Source of the DNA: Candidatus Calescibacteriota bacterium
GTDB taxonomy: Bacteria; CAIJMQ01; JAADFP01
Assembly (NCBI GenBank): GCA_021162785.1
Contig: JAGGYA010000014.1
Location: 1 to 38,211, forward strand
Direction of reading: 5' to 3'
DNA: 38,211 bases
Part shown: in pieces, positions 1-7,662 of the stretch
How positions within the stretch are numbered: the first letter of the stretch is position 1
Layout: the number at the start of each line of letters is the position of its first letter
Program-made: the position numbers and the translations under genes
The notes under the pieces: generated by a model
What the model was told of the DNA's origin: nothing
What the model saw: the letters and a program-made list of their open reading frames with translations, nothing else
The model's database searches: none

Positions 1-583
1 GAATAAGATAATCCTTTTTTCTCTTTGCTTTTAAATCCTTTTCCTTTAATATAGATTTTTCAAAATTAACTTCTAATGGCTTTTTTTCTACTTTACTTTC
101 TTTCTCAACTATAGTAATGACACAAATACGATATTTAGTACCTTTTTCTTTTATTTCCTCATTAGCCAGTTTTATACGGGCTCCAGTAGTAGGGTCCCAC
201 AATCCAATACAGATTTTGTATCTTCCCGGAGGAACATCAGAAGGAATTTTAAAATAATGTTTCTCTATGATTACTTCACCAGGAAACCATGTAGTGGTAG
301 GATGAGTAGGACGATAGTCTCCACCAAAGACAATATTCTTTTCTCCATATTTTCCTTCAGGAACAAAATGGACAAATACAGCATAGTCTTTTTGAGCACA
401 ACTACCTCCTACATTTTTCCACCAATATTCTATTACTGGTTTATCTCCCGGTTTTGCTATGACTGTATCTATTTTTATCTTTATTATCTTAGGTAAAAAG
501 CCTGTTTCTCCACCTTTTGCTATTCCCAAACAACTTATAAATACTACCATTGTCCACACAAACTTTAAACTTATTCTTCTCAT
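1..583 (-). CDS. Secreted beta-sandwich protein, partial (runs off left edge)
   Basis: The minus-strand frame is open from an ATG at 583 to the window edge (194 codons, no stop), so the ORF track, which lists only complete ORFs, missed it. The N-terminus is a signal peptide (MRRIS, then a hydrophobic run with VFISC that could be a weak lipobox). The mature part is rich in beta-strand patterns and has the signature PPGRYKICIGLWDPTTGAR, plus TTWFPGEV. Similar Pro-Gly-x-Tyr...Gly-Leu-[YW]-Asp-Pro segments occur in extracytoplasmic beta-sandwich domains attached to bacterial glycosyltransferases and glycosidases; that comparison is from memory. It begins 27 nt after the pseudopilin stop, so the two are probably co-transcribed. 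The last visible part is Lys-rich. The function is not recognised. Confidence 0.75.
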   Translation of the reverse strand, partial: MRRISLKFVWTMVVFISCLGIAKGGETGFLPKIIKIKIDTVIAKPGDKPVIEYWWKNVGGSCAQKDYAVFVHFVPEGKYGEKNIVFGGDYRPTHPTTTWFPGEVIIEKHYFKIPSDVPPGRYKICIGLWDPTTGARIKLANEEIKEKGTKYRICVITIVEKESKVEKKPLEVNFEKSILKEKDLKAKRKKDYLI

Positions 584-610
584 TTTCTTCTCTCTGTTAT
601 TTTCATCTTT

Positions 611-1246
611 TTATTTCGCCCACCATTTGACTTCTCTTTCTTCAAAATAAGTTGTCCAAGAGTGAAAATCTACATGACCATCTACCCGTAAAACATTACA
701 TCCAAATGAATGAATATCTCCAGGACGCCACACGCTGGCATATGTTCGGCCAATCATTACATCTCGATGGTAAACTTCATGACTATCAGCTGTTAATACC
801 ACTTTTGTTGGTGATCTAAGCTGGTCGAGTCTTACCCAGTGATAACAACAAAAAGGAAACTCATCTGCATCTTTAACAGTCCCTAAAGCCCAATTCATAC
901 AGTAACCACTTCTCTCCCAGTTACTTAAATCTTCCTTATCCCAACCTATTATCCGATGAGATGGACACCATAAAATACCTTTGTCTTCAATGTAGCTATT
1001 ATTATATAAAGTAAGTCTCCATCTTTCTCCTCCATCTGCTTGAGGGAAGTAATCATCATAATCTTGAATATACATGTAAAAACTCAGACCTATCTGTCTC
1101 AAATTATTTTGACAACTTGCCTGTCTTGCTTTTTCCCTTGCTTTTAATAGAGCAGGAAGCAATAGTGATGCTAAAATTGCTATTATAGCAGTCACCACAA
1201 GAAGCTCAATTAATGTAAAACCGCCTCTTTTAAAGAATTTCTTCAT
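611..1246 (-). CDS. Type IV pseudopilin-like protein with H-X9-DG C-terminal motif
   Basis: This 211-aa protein starts with a class III signal: basic KKFFKRG, then the processing site [10 protein letters not shown] with the conserved Glu at +5, a transmembrane helix, and the common [27 protein letters not shown] helix. It ends with [12 protein letters not shown], an exact H-X9-DG match. This is the DUF1559-type family abundant in Planctomycetes, Lentisphaerae and related candidate phyla. It is likely cleaved and methylated by a PilD-type peptidase and assembled in a pilus or type II secretion pseudopilus. The start is set by a strong Shine-Dalgarno (AAAGGAGGTG, 4 nt before ATG). A perfect consensus promoter lies about 110 nt upstream, so it is probably well expressed. 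At 211 aa it is a short member of its family. Confidence 0.9.
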   Translation of the reverse strand: MKKFFKRGGFTLIELLVVTAIIAILASLLLPALLKAREKARQASCQNNLRQIGLSFYMYIQDYDDYFPQADGGERWRLTLYNNSYIEDKGILWCPSHRIIGWDKEDLSNWERSGYCMNWALGTVKDADEFPFCCYHWVRLDQLRSPTKVVLTADSHEVYHRDVMIGRTYASVWRPGDIHSFGCNVLRVDGHVDFHSWTTYFEEREVKWWAK

Positions 1247-1355
1247 AATCCACCTCCTTTATTCATAAAAAGACAAAAGAAATTTAAAAAAGGAATTTGA
1301 GAAAATCTTAACCCCCCAATTCCCATTTAAACTTTTTCTTAACATTTTTGACACT

Positions 1356-1384
1356 ATTATAAAGATTTTTTCAAATTTTGTCAA
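1356..1384 (-). promoter_or_regulatory. Consensus sigma-70-type promoter for the pseudopilin gene
   Basis: On the minus strand TTGACA (1384-1379), a 17-nt spacer and TATAAT (1361-1356) match the housekeeping consensus exactly. The start would lie near 1349, giving a leader of about 100 nt before the pilin ATG at 1246. The leader is A/T-rich with a GGGGGG run; I see no convincing riboswitch fold in it. Confidence 0.85.
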
Positions 1385-1463
1385 CCTGACCTTCAGAGCT
1401 AACGTAAAATAAATTGTGTAAATTATGGAAGTAAAAATAAAAAAGGTGTATCCTCCCAAAAAG

Positions 1464-1491
1464 AGAAAAAAAACTCCAGGATGGGCCTGGG
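1464..1491 (-). terminator. Probable intrinsic terminator (minus strand)
   Basis: Read on the minus strand, CCAGG-CCCAT-CCTGG forms a 5-bp GC-rich stem with a 5-nt loop, followed after two bases by T8. It lies about 400 nt past the rsmE stop and could end the long htpX-rsmE operon before the pilin promoter. The inverted-repeat element at 1663-1854 separates it from the operon. The short stem keeps confidence moderate. Confidence 0.5.
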
Positions 1492-1662
1492 GTCAGAAGG
1501 AAGGAAGATACATCATAAAAAGAAGAGATTAGAACTAGATTTTAGGCTATTGTCAAGAATTTTGTGTCTGGCACAACTCCTCTCCGAAACTTAAGTTAAA
1601 AATTGTCTTATTTCATTCTTATTTCCTTTTAAACTTGACACAGGTTTTTTCCATCTTCCATT

Positions 1663-1854
1663 GGTAGTGTCTTAAAATTAATGTAAAAAAGAGAGAGCCT
1701 TCTGATAAAATGGGAAGAATTATCAACCTTTAAGGGAAGGAGACTCTCTTAAAGAAGATACATCAACGGTGAAGGGTATGGGAGAAAGAGATGGAGGTTG
1801 TGAATGCTTAATTACAAGGCTTTCTCTTTTTACAGGATAAATGGGACTTGACCC
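1663..1854 (+). mobile_element. Inverted-repeat element copy 1 (MITE/IS remnant, about 190 bp)
   Basis: The left end GGTAGTGTCTTAAAATTAAT runs into TGTAAAAAAGAGAGAGCC. The right end GGCTTTCTCTTTTTACAGGA runs into GGGACTTGACCC. The inner segments are inverted repeats (TGTAAAAAAGAGAGAGCC against TGTAAAAAGAGAAAGCC). The same two ends recur in opposite orientation at 37863-37949. The interior has a GGAAGGAG run and a short open frame ending LFTG, possibly fused remains of a transposase, but no intact gene. I see no target-site duplication. The ends remind me of IS256-type elements; that family assignment is a guess. Confidence 0.7.
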
Positions 1855-1890
1855 AGCCAGGATATAGGAGTTTTCTTTTCACAAAAGTTT

Positions 1891-2613
1891 TTATCCTTTT
1901 TTGAGTTTAAACTCCAGGAAAAATTTGAGGACACTAAGGGTATAAAAAGTAGCGGTTTCTGCTCTCAATATGAGTTTACCCAGGCTCACCGGTTCAAACC
2001 CCTTTTCAATAGCTTCTTCCACTTCTTCCTCTTCAAAACCACCTTCCGGGCCTATCACTACCACCTTCTTTTCCCCTTGCCACTCTTGGAGTATTTCTGG
2101 AAGAGGTTTCCCTCCTTTTTCATATAGGATCCAGCCTGAGGAAAAGTTATTTAAGAAATCTTCCCAGGAGATTTCTTCATAGATTATGGGGAGGTAATAT
2201 CTTCCACACTGCTGGGCTGAGGAACGAGCAATTTCTCTCCATCGACGGATTTTCCTGGTTCTTTTAACTACAGTTCTTCGGGTGGTAATGGGTATTAATT
2301 CTTTTACACCGAGTTCAACTGCTTTCTGGATGATGAAATCCATCTTTTCTCCTTTAAGAATAGCCTGTGCAAGGATGAAAGGGAAGGGTGGATCCTCACC
2401 TTTCCCTTTTTCTTCAATCCTCACTCTCACCCCTCTTTTCCCCATACTTTCCACTCTGGCTCGGTAAAAATTCCCTTCACCGTCAAGAAGGAGGAGGCTA
2501 TCTCCTTTTTTCATACGGAGCACATTTTTGAGGTAATGGGATTCTTCCTCAGGCAAGGTTAAAACTGTTTCCCTTAGAAGATGGGGGGATAAAAAGAGTC
2601 TGGGAATACTCAT
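1891..2613 (-). CDS. rsmE: 16S rRNA m3U1498 methyltransferase RsmE
   Basis: RsmE transfers a methyl group from SAM to N3 of U1498 in 16S rRNA. The 240-aa length is typical. An N-terminal PUA-like part (about 1-70, ending in a basic/acidic linker) precedes a SPOUT domain with MDFIIQKAVELGV (91-103), ARSSAQQCGR (129-138), the knot loop VIGPEGGF (186-193) and LGKLILRAETA (211-221), all family hallmarks. Its ATG overlaps the lipA stop by 4 nt, so translation is probably coupled. It is the last gene of the long minus-strand operon. Confidence 0.95.
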   Translation of the reverse strand: MSIPRLFLSPHLLRETVLTLPEEESHYLKNVLRMKKGDSLLLLDGEGNFYRARVESMGKRGVRVRIEEKGKGEDPPFPFILAQAILKGEKMDFIIQKAVELGVKELIPITTRRTVVKRTRKIRRWREIARSSAQQCGRYYLPIIYEEISWEDFLNNFSSGWILYEKGGKPLPEILQEWQGEKKVVVIGPEGGFEEEEVEEAIEKGFEPVSLGKLILRAETATFYTLSVLKFFLEFKLKKG

Positions 2614-3464
2614 TTTTTTACCACCGTTTTCCAGGCAGTTTCTGCCCGGTATGAACTTCTCACCCAGGGGCCTGCTATTACCAGAAGGCCCATTTTTTCT
2701 CCTTCTCTTTCATAATAATGGAATGTTTCTGGGTGAATAAACGAATGCAGGGGGAAGTGTCTGGGGGAAGGGGGGAGATACTGGCCGATAGTGAATATAT
2801 CCACACCCGCATCTCGTGCGGATTTCATCACTTCAATTACTTCTTCCTCCCTTTCTCCCATTCCCACCATAATTCCGGATTTGGTTATTTGGGAAGGAGA
2901 AACTTCCTTTGCCCAGCGAAGAAGGAGAAGGGAACGGTCATAATCTGCCTGAGGTCTTACAGAAGGGTAAAGACGGGGGACGGTTTCCAGGTTATGGGCA
3001 AATACTTCCGGTTTTTCTTCCACCACTTTTACCAAAGCTCCTTTATCTCCTTGAAAATCCGGAACCAGCACTTCCGCCTTCATCCCTTCCTCATGAAGGG
3101 TGCGGATGGTTCTTTTAAAATGCTCAGCACCCCCATCTGGTAAATCATCCCGGGTTACTGAAGTTATTACCACATACTTTAATCCCAGCAATTTCGCCAT
3201 TTCTTTTATTCTTTCAGGCTCCTGAGTATCTACTGGGAGAGGTTTCCCCTTTTTCACCATACAGAAAGTGCAGTTCCGGGTGCAGATATTTCCCAGGATG
3301 AGGAAGGTTGCAGTACCCCGGGAGAAACATTCAGGAAGATTAGGACAGTGTGCACTCTGGCAGATGGTATGAAGACGATGATGGGAAAGAAGAGATAAAA
3401 GATCATTCACCCGCTCTAAATCTCCTATTCTTTTCTTGAGCCAGGGAGGGAACTCCTTCCTCAT
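2610..3464 (-). CDS. lipA: Lipoyl synthase LipA
   Basis: LipA is a radical-SAM enzyme that inserts two sulfurs into protein-bound octanoyl groups to make lipoyl cofactor. Three cysteines for the auxiliary cluster are C35, C40 and C46 (CQSAHCPNLPEC). The radical-SAM motif CTRNCTFC gives C61, C65 and C68. The C-terminal RSSYRAE (269-275) carries the conserved Arg-Ser-Ser-Tyr that binds the auxiliary cluster. The 284-aa length is normal. It overlaps lipB upstream and rsmE downstream by 4 nt each. With lipB and lpd it forms a lipoate block; no lipoylated E2 or GcvH lies in the window. Confidence 0.97.
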   Translation of the reverse strand: MRKEFPPWLKKRIGDLERVNDLLSLLSHHRLHTICQSAHCPNLPECFSRGTATFLILGNICTRNCTFCMVKKGKPLPVDTQEPERIKEMAKLLGLKYVVITSVTRDDLPDGGAEHFKRTIRTLHEEGMKAEVLVPDFQGDKGALVKVVEEKPEVFAHNLETVPRLYPSVRPQADYDRSLLLLRWAKEVSPSQITKSGIMVGMGEREEEVIEVMKSARDAGVDIFTIGQYLPPSPRHFPLHSFIHPETFHYYEREGEKMGLLVIAGPWVRSSYRAETAWKTVVKK

Positions 3465-4084
3465 GATTGGAAGATATTAAGGAACTCTTCCTTTATTACT
3501 TCTTTAACCTTTTCCATATCTATCTTCTTCCCCAGTTCTTCTTCCAGGGAGGTCATTTCCTTCCCAAGCCCGCAGGGGTTTATAAGAGAAAAGTATTCTT
3601 TTTCCGGTTTAATGCAAAAGGAAAAACCGTGATAAGTAACCCATCCTCTTACCGCAACACCTATACTGGCTATTTTTTTCTCTCCCACCCAGACTCCGGT
3701 AAGCCCGGGGATCCTTTTACCTGCCAGACCAAAATTAGCAAGAACTTTTATAATAACCTCTTCTAAATTGCGAAGATAAAGGTGAATATCTTTCCCCCTC
3801 TTGCGGAGATCAATAATGGGATAGCCAACCCACTGCCCTGGCCCATGGAAAGTGACATCTCCTCCTCTCTCCACCTCATAGATCTCCACACCCAATTTTT
3901 TTATTATCTCCTCACTCACCAAAATATTTTCTCTTTTTGCACTTCTCCCTAAGGTGATTACAGGAGGATGCCGGAGTAAAATGAGGGTTTCTTCTCCCCT
4001 ACCTTCTCTTACCTCTCTGTGGATGCTTCTCTGAAGTTCTAAGGATTCCCTGTAACCTAATATCCCCGGTTCTATTATCCTCAC
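3461..4084 (-). CDS. lipB: Octanoyl-[ACP]-protein N-octanoyltransferase LipB
   Basis: LipB moves octanoate from acyl carrier protein to the lipoyl-domain lysine, giving LipA its substrate. The 207-aa protein shows RGGDVTFHGPGQWVGYP (73-89), the lysine motif KIASIGVAV (K137) and the acyl-thioester cysteine in INPCG (C171), which together form the Cys/Lys pair of the family. ATGA overlaps on both sides place it tightly between lpd and lipA. The pairing with LipA implies endogenous synthesis of lipoate rather than scavenging. Confidence 0.95.
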   Translation of the reverse strand: MRIIEPGILGYRESLELQRSIHREVREGRGEETLILLRHPPVITLGRSAKRENILVSEEIIKKLGVEIYEVERGGDVTFHGPGQWVGYPIIDLRKRGKDIHLYLRNLEEVIIKVLANFGLAGKRIPGLTGVWVGEKKIASIGVAVRGWVTYHGFSFCIKPEKEYFSLINPCGLGKEMTSLEEELGKKIDMEKVKEVIKEEFLNIFQS

Positions 4085-5430
4085 TTCAAGAAGTGTAGAG
4101 GTTTTCCCAGGAAAAGGGAGGAAACCTCTTTTATCGCCTCGATTCTTGTGGGATGAGGATGGATGGAATCTGCAAGGGTTTCCGGAGTGACCTTAAGATT
4201 TACAGCAATTATTCCTTCTCCCAGAATCTCTCCTGCAGAAGGGGAAAGGATGTGTAATCCCAAAATTTCGTTATTTTCTTCGTTCACCACCAGTTTAACC
4301 CATCCTTCCGTATCATCTTCCGCATGAGCTTTACCCACTGCAGTGAAGGGAAATTTTACCGTCTTTACCGGATAACCTTTTTCCCGTGCTTCTTCCTCAC
4401 CCATACCCACACTCCCAGCTTCAGGATAAGTGAATATAACCCTGGGAATAGCCCGGTAATCTATGGTTTTTTCTCCACCGCAGGCATTTTCTCCCGCCAC
4501 CTCACCTTCTTGAAAGGCGACATGGGCAAGCTGGGGTGAGGGAGTGAGATCCCCTACTGCGAAGACTCCAGGAACTGTGGTTTCCATTTGCTCATTTACT
4601 CTTACCCCCTCTTTCCCCATCTCAATACCCAATCCTGAAAAATCCTGGGTGTTTCTAACCCTACCCAAGGCAGCCAGAATATATTCTCCTTCCCATTTCT
4701 CCTCTCCCAGCTCACAGGAGATGCTATCCTTACCCTCTTCAATTTTTTCCACCTTTATTCCTGTAATGACTCTTACTCCTTTTTTCTTCAGAACTTCTTC
4801 CACTCCTCGGGAAATATCCCCATCTTCAGCAGGAAGAAGTCTTTCCATCATTTCTACAAGTGTCACCTCTGTCCCCAGGGAGGAGAATATATAGGCAAAT
4901 TCACACCCAATTACCCCTCCTCCTGCAATGAGTAATTTCTCCGGGAGCTTTTCCAAGTCGAGAATCTCTCTTGAGGTGAGAACCCTCCTTTTCTTAAAAG
5001 CGGGAGGTAGAAGGGGGGAGGAACCGGTGGCAAGGATAAGGGTATCTCCAGAAAAAGTTTTCTCTCCTACTTCCACTCCTCCATTTATCACTTTTCCCAC
5101 ACCTTTCACCCATTTGATTCCATACTGGGAGAAGAGGAACTCCAAACCTTTACGAAGCCTAATTACCACTTCCTCTTTCTTTTTCTTAAGGACTTCCCAT
5201 TGGAACCCTTTTTCTTCTATTTCCCAGCCAAAGATTCCTGCTTTTTTAATCTTCTCCTTTATTAGAGAAGCTTCAAAAAGTGTTTTCGTGGGGATGCATC
5301 CATGGTTAAGGCAAACTCCTCCCAGAAACTCTTTTTCCACAAGGATAACTTCTGCACCCATCTGTGCACAGCGTATAGCTGAGGAGTATCCTCCCGGGCC
5401 ACCACCCAGAACAATTACTCTCCTTTTCAT
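4081..5430 (-). CDS. lpd: Dihydrolipoamide dehydrogenase (E3)
   Basis: This flavoprotein reoxidises dihydrolipoyl groups with NAD+ as the E3 component of 2-oxoacid dehydrogenase or glycine cleavage complexes. The 449-aa protein has the FAD-binding GGGPGGY (9-15), the redox-active disulfide GGVCLNHGC (C40/C45), the NAD-binding GGGVIGCEFAY, the FAD motif VFAVGDL and the C-terminal catalytic histidine region SIHPHPTRIEA. It is slightly shorter than the usual 460-475 aa. It lies between argS (1 nt gap) and lipB (4-nt overlap). Which complex it serves cannot be seen here. Confidence 0.95.
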   Translation of the reverse strand: MKRRVIVLGGGPGGYSSAIRCAQMGAEVILVEKEFLGGVCLNHGCIPTKTLFEASLIKEKIKKAGIFGWEIEEKGFQWEVLKKKKEEVVIRLRKGLEFLFSQYGIKWVKGVGKVINGGVEVGEKTFSGDTLILATGSSPLLPPAFKKRRVLTSREILDLEKLPEKLLIAGGGVIGCEFAYIFSSLGTEVTLVEMMERLLPAEDGDISRGVEEVLKKKGVRVITGIKVEKIEEGKDSISCELGEEKWEGEYILAALGRVRNTQDFSGLGIEMGKEGVRVNEQMETTVPGVFAVGDLTPSPQLAHVAFQEGEVAGENACGGEKTIDYRAIPRVIFTYPEAGSVGMGEEEAREKGYPVKTVKFPFTAVGKAHAEDDTEGWVKLVVNEENNEILGLHILSPSAGEILGEGIIAVNLKVTPETLADSIHPHPTRIEAIKEVSSLFLGKPLHFLK

Positions 5431-5431
5431 T

Positions 5432-7117
5432 CTACATCCTTTCTCTGGGCTGAATACCCAGGATCTTTAGTCCTGAGGCAATTACACATCTAACACCTTC
5501 CACAAGCCCCAATCTTGCAAGCTCCACCTTTTCCTCCCCACCCAGGATCTTTACCCTATCATAATAGCGATGGAAAGCATTTGCAAGTTCCTGAAGATAA
5601 GCTGTCAATCGATGGGGTTCAAGAGAATTTATTGCTCCTTCCAGTAGCCAGGGGTAGAGAGCCATTAGCCGGAGGAGCTTTATCTCTTCTGGTTCCTTTA
5701 AAAGCTGGAGGGAGAGTCCTTCCAGAGGTTTTCTTTTTTCCCATTTCCTGAAAATACTTGCAATACGGGCATGGGCATACTGGATGTAATAAACTGGGTT
5801 CTCCGGCGCCTCTTTCTTTGCCAGATCTATATTGAACTCAAGTTGGGTGTCCGGACGGCGGGTTAGGAAAAAGAATCTGCAGACATCTTTCCCAACTTCT
5901 TCTATCAGATCCTCTAAGCTCACAAACTCTCCTTTACGAGTGGATAGGGATAATTTCTTCCCTTCTTTTATCAAACTTACCATCTGAACAAGGATTATCT
6001 TAAGTTTTTCCTTCGGAAGTCCCAAGAATTTCAATCCTGCACGGAGACGGGGAATGTATCCATGGTGATCTGCACCCCAGATATTTACCAGCAGGTCGTA
6101 GCCACGGGAAAATTTTTCCTTATGATAAGCAATGTCTGAGGCAAGATAGGTGGGTCTTCTATCTTTTCTAACAATTACTCGGTCTTTTTCATCACCAAAC
6201 TGTGTAGAGGCCAGCCATAGAGCGCCATCTTTTTCGTAAATACCTTTCTTTTTCTTTAATTCCTCTATTGCTTTCTCTACCCTGCTTTCTTTATAAAGTG
6301 AATCTTCATAGGTGATCCTGTCAAACTCCACTCCAAAATTCTTTAAAGTCTCCAGGATATCTTCCAGAATGAGTTGGGAGGCAAATCTGCTTAGATAAGC
6401 AATATCTTCCTTTTTCTCCTTAAGTTCTTTGTAGTGAGTTTCTGCCATCTCTTTAAGGTACTCACCCTGGTAATGGTCAGGGGAGAAGGTTACTTTCTCC
6501 CCTTCTATCTCTCTGAGTCGCAGAGCAAGAGATTCTCCCAGGAGTTCTATCTGTCTCCCCACATTGTTAACATAATACTCTCTTTCCACTTTATAACCGC
6601 CCTTTTCTAAAAGGTTGGAAAGGGCGGAACCTATAGCTGCTCCTCTCCCATGGCCAATATGAAGAGGGCCAGTAGGATTGGCACTTACAAATTCTATGAG
6701 AACCCTCTTCCCTTTTCCCAGATCCAACCTGGGAAAGTTTTCCCTCTCTTTAAGAATTTCTGTAAGAAAAGAGAAGAGATAGGGAAGACCCAGAGTGAAA
6801 TTTATGAATCCTCCCACCACCTCCACTTTTTCCACAAAATCTTCCAAGGGAGGAAGATTCTTTACCAGATTTTCTGCACAGACCTGGGGTGGTTTCTTGT
6901 TTAAACCTGCAAGGTTAAAAGCTATTTGGGAGGAAAAATCACCCCATTCCTCCTTCCGAGGTCTCTGGAGGAGAATTTCCTTCCCCTCCGGAACATTCCA
7001 TCCCTCTTCTTTAATCTTCTGGAGAGCTTCCTGAATTGCTTTGGTTATCCTCTTTTCTGCTCTCCACAGGTTCCCATTTTTCCTTTTCTGCATCGCCCCA
7101 GAGTCTTTCCAGGTCAT
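5432..7117 (-). CDS. argS: Arginyl-tRNA synthetase
   Basis: This class I synthetase charges tRNA-Arg. Visible parts are the N-terminal Add-1 tRNA-binding domain, the signature ANPTGPLHIGHGRGAA with the HIGH motif, YVNNVGRQ, a degenerate KMSKS (LSTRKGEF, usual for ArgRS) and a C-terminal anticodon-binding DALR domain ending LGI. The 561-aa length is normal. The listed start overlaps rsfS by 107 nt. An internal ATG at 7093 (MQKRKNG) may be the real start, because family N-termini begin close to the EKRITKAIQEAL helix. Confidence 0.95.
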   Translation of the reverse strand: MTWKDSGAMQKRKNGNLWRAEKRITKAIQEALQKIKEEGWNVPEGKEILLQRPRKEEWGDFSSQIAFNLAGLNKKPPQVCAENLVKNLPPLEDFVEKVEVVGGFINFTLGLPYLFSFLTEILKERENFPRLDLGKGKRVLIEFVSANPTGPLHIGHGRGAAIGSALSNLLEKGGYKVEREYYVNNVGRQIELLGESLALRLREIEGEKVTFSPDHYQGEYLKEMAETHYKELKEKKEDIAYLSRFASQLILEDILETLKNFGVEFDRITYEDSLYKESRVEKAIEELKKKKGIYEKDGALWLASTQFGDEKDRVIVRKDRRPTYLASDIAYHKEKFSRGYDLLVNIWGADHHGYIPRLRAGLKFLGLPKEKLKIILVQMVSLIKEGKKLSLSTRKGEFVSLEDLIEEVGKDVCRFFFLTRRPDTQLEFNIDLAKKEAPENPVYYIQYAHARIASIFRKWEKRKPLEGLSLQLLKEPEEIKLLRLMALYPWLLEGAINSLEPHRLTAYLQELANAFHRYYDRVKILGGEEKVELARLGLVEGVRCVIASGLKILGIQPRERM

Positions 7118-7460
7118 AATATTCTCTTATCTCAGGAGTGAATACATGAAGGATCACGCCTTCATAATCAAGGAGAATCCATTTCCCATCCTCATAACCT
7201 TCTATATGGTGTAAGGGGATACCACTTCCCTCCAGTTCCTCCATTACAGCGTCGGATATACTTCTTGTCTGGATTTCTGTATCGCCAGTGGCAATGACGA
7301 AGTAATCACACACCACACTTAAACCTTCCAGATTAAGAATAACTATATCTTCACCTTTCTTTTCCCAGCAGATACGAGCTATTTCCCTAGCTACCTCTTT
7401 ATAATTGATTATTTTTCTCTCCCTCCTTTGATTCAATGATTTCTCGAGCTCGGTCTGCAT
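7011..7460 (-). CDS. rsfS: Ribosomal silencing factor RsfS (Iojap family); start uncertain
   Basis: RsfS binds ribosomal protein L14 and blocks subunit joining under nutrient stress. The core matches the family: GEDIVILNLEGLSVVCDYFVIATG, HIEGYEDGKWILLDYEGVILHVFTPEIREYYDLERLW. A 25-residue charged tail past LW is extra and overlaps argS. The ORF start at 7460 gives an overlong N-terminus and overlaps the upstream gene by 62 nt. A perfect AGGAGG lies 9 nt before an ATA codon at 7412, which would give the family's usual N-terminal length; no ATG or GTG lies between. A TTG at 7436 has only a weak ribosome site. Confidence 0.92.
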   Translation of the reverse strand: MQTELEKSLNQRRERKIINYKEVAREIARICWEKKGEDIVILNLEGLSVVCDYFVIATGDTEIQTRSISDAVMEELEGSGIPLHHIEGYEDGKWILLDYEGVILHVFTPEIREYYDLERLWGDAEKEKWEPVESRKEDNQSNSGSSPED

Positions 7461-7641
7461 CCTCTTCTCTCACCATAATCTGGACTTCAGCCAGACCATC
7501 TACGGTGAAAGGATAAACAGAATGAGGAACCTGAGTAATAAGATTGCAGGGGATTCCCTCACTCTCCAAAAGACCCTTAATGAGATTTGCTTCGAATTCA
7601 TCTTTTGCAGTGTATACTTTAACTGTCCTATTCTTTTTCAT
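7399..7641 (-). CDS. DUF2007 family small protein
   Basis: This 80-aa protein has the DUF2007 pattern: VYTAKDEFEANLIKGLLESEGIPC, then VDGLAEVQIMVREEDADRAREII, a small ferredoxin-like fold described as a putative signal-transducing domain. No biochemical role is established that I can name. It starts 21 nt after the yhhQ stop and its end overlaps the start of rsfS. The end of yhhQ contains TTGACA with TATAGT/TATTTT downstream, a possible weak internal promoter inside the coding sequence. Confidence 0.8.
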   Translation of the reverse strand: MKKNRTVKVYTAKDEFEANLIKGLLESEGIPCNLITQVPHSVYPFTVDGLAEVQIMVREEDADRAREIIESKEGEKNNQL

Positions 7642-7662
7642 CAGTTCATCCAGGGAAAAATA

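Larger units (their letters stand above)
1385..1890. other. Gene-free stretch between the pilin promoter and rsmE
   Basis: No convincing gene is present. It holds the terminator-like hairpin at 1464-1491, the inverted-repeat element at 1663-1854, and A/T-rich filler. A 35-codon plus-strand ORF beginning at 1424 (MEVKIKKVYPPKKRKK...) is too short and featureless to call. Around 1549-1575 TTGTCAAGAATTTTGTGT recalls transposon ends, so the whole stretch may be insertion-sequence debris. Confidence 0.5.

Noticed and set aside
257-650. Two plus-strand ORFs of 79 and 63 aa
   Set aside because: They are antisense to the open partial gene on the minus strand (1-583) and to the pilin 3' end.
1259-1459. 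66-aa minus-strand ORF
   Set aside because: It overlaps the perfect pilin promoter and leader, has no family-like pattern and is A/T-rich hydrophobic noise.
1565-1580. TTGTG/CACAA palindrome
   Set aside because: A short isolated 5-bp inverted repeat without supporting context; could be an operator or chance.
1861-1890. CTTTT-GTG-AAAAG hairpin just after rsmE
   Set aside because: An all-A/T 5-bp stem is too weak for an intrinsic terminator.
4081-5430. Possible mercuric or glutathione reductase instead of Lpd
   Set aside because: Direct linkage to lipA/lipB and the GGVCLNHGCIPTK and HPHPT motifs favour dihydrolipoamide dehydrogenase.
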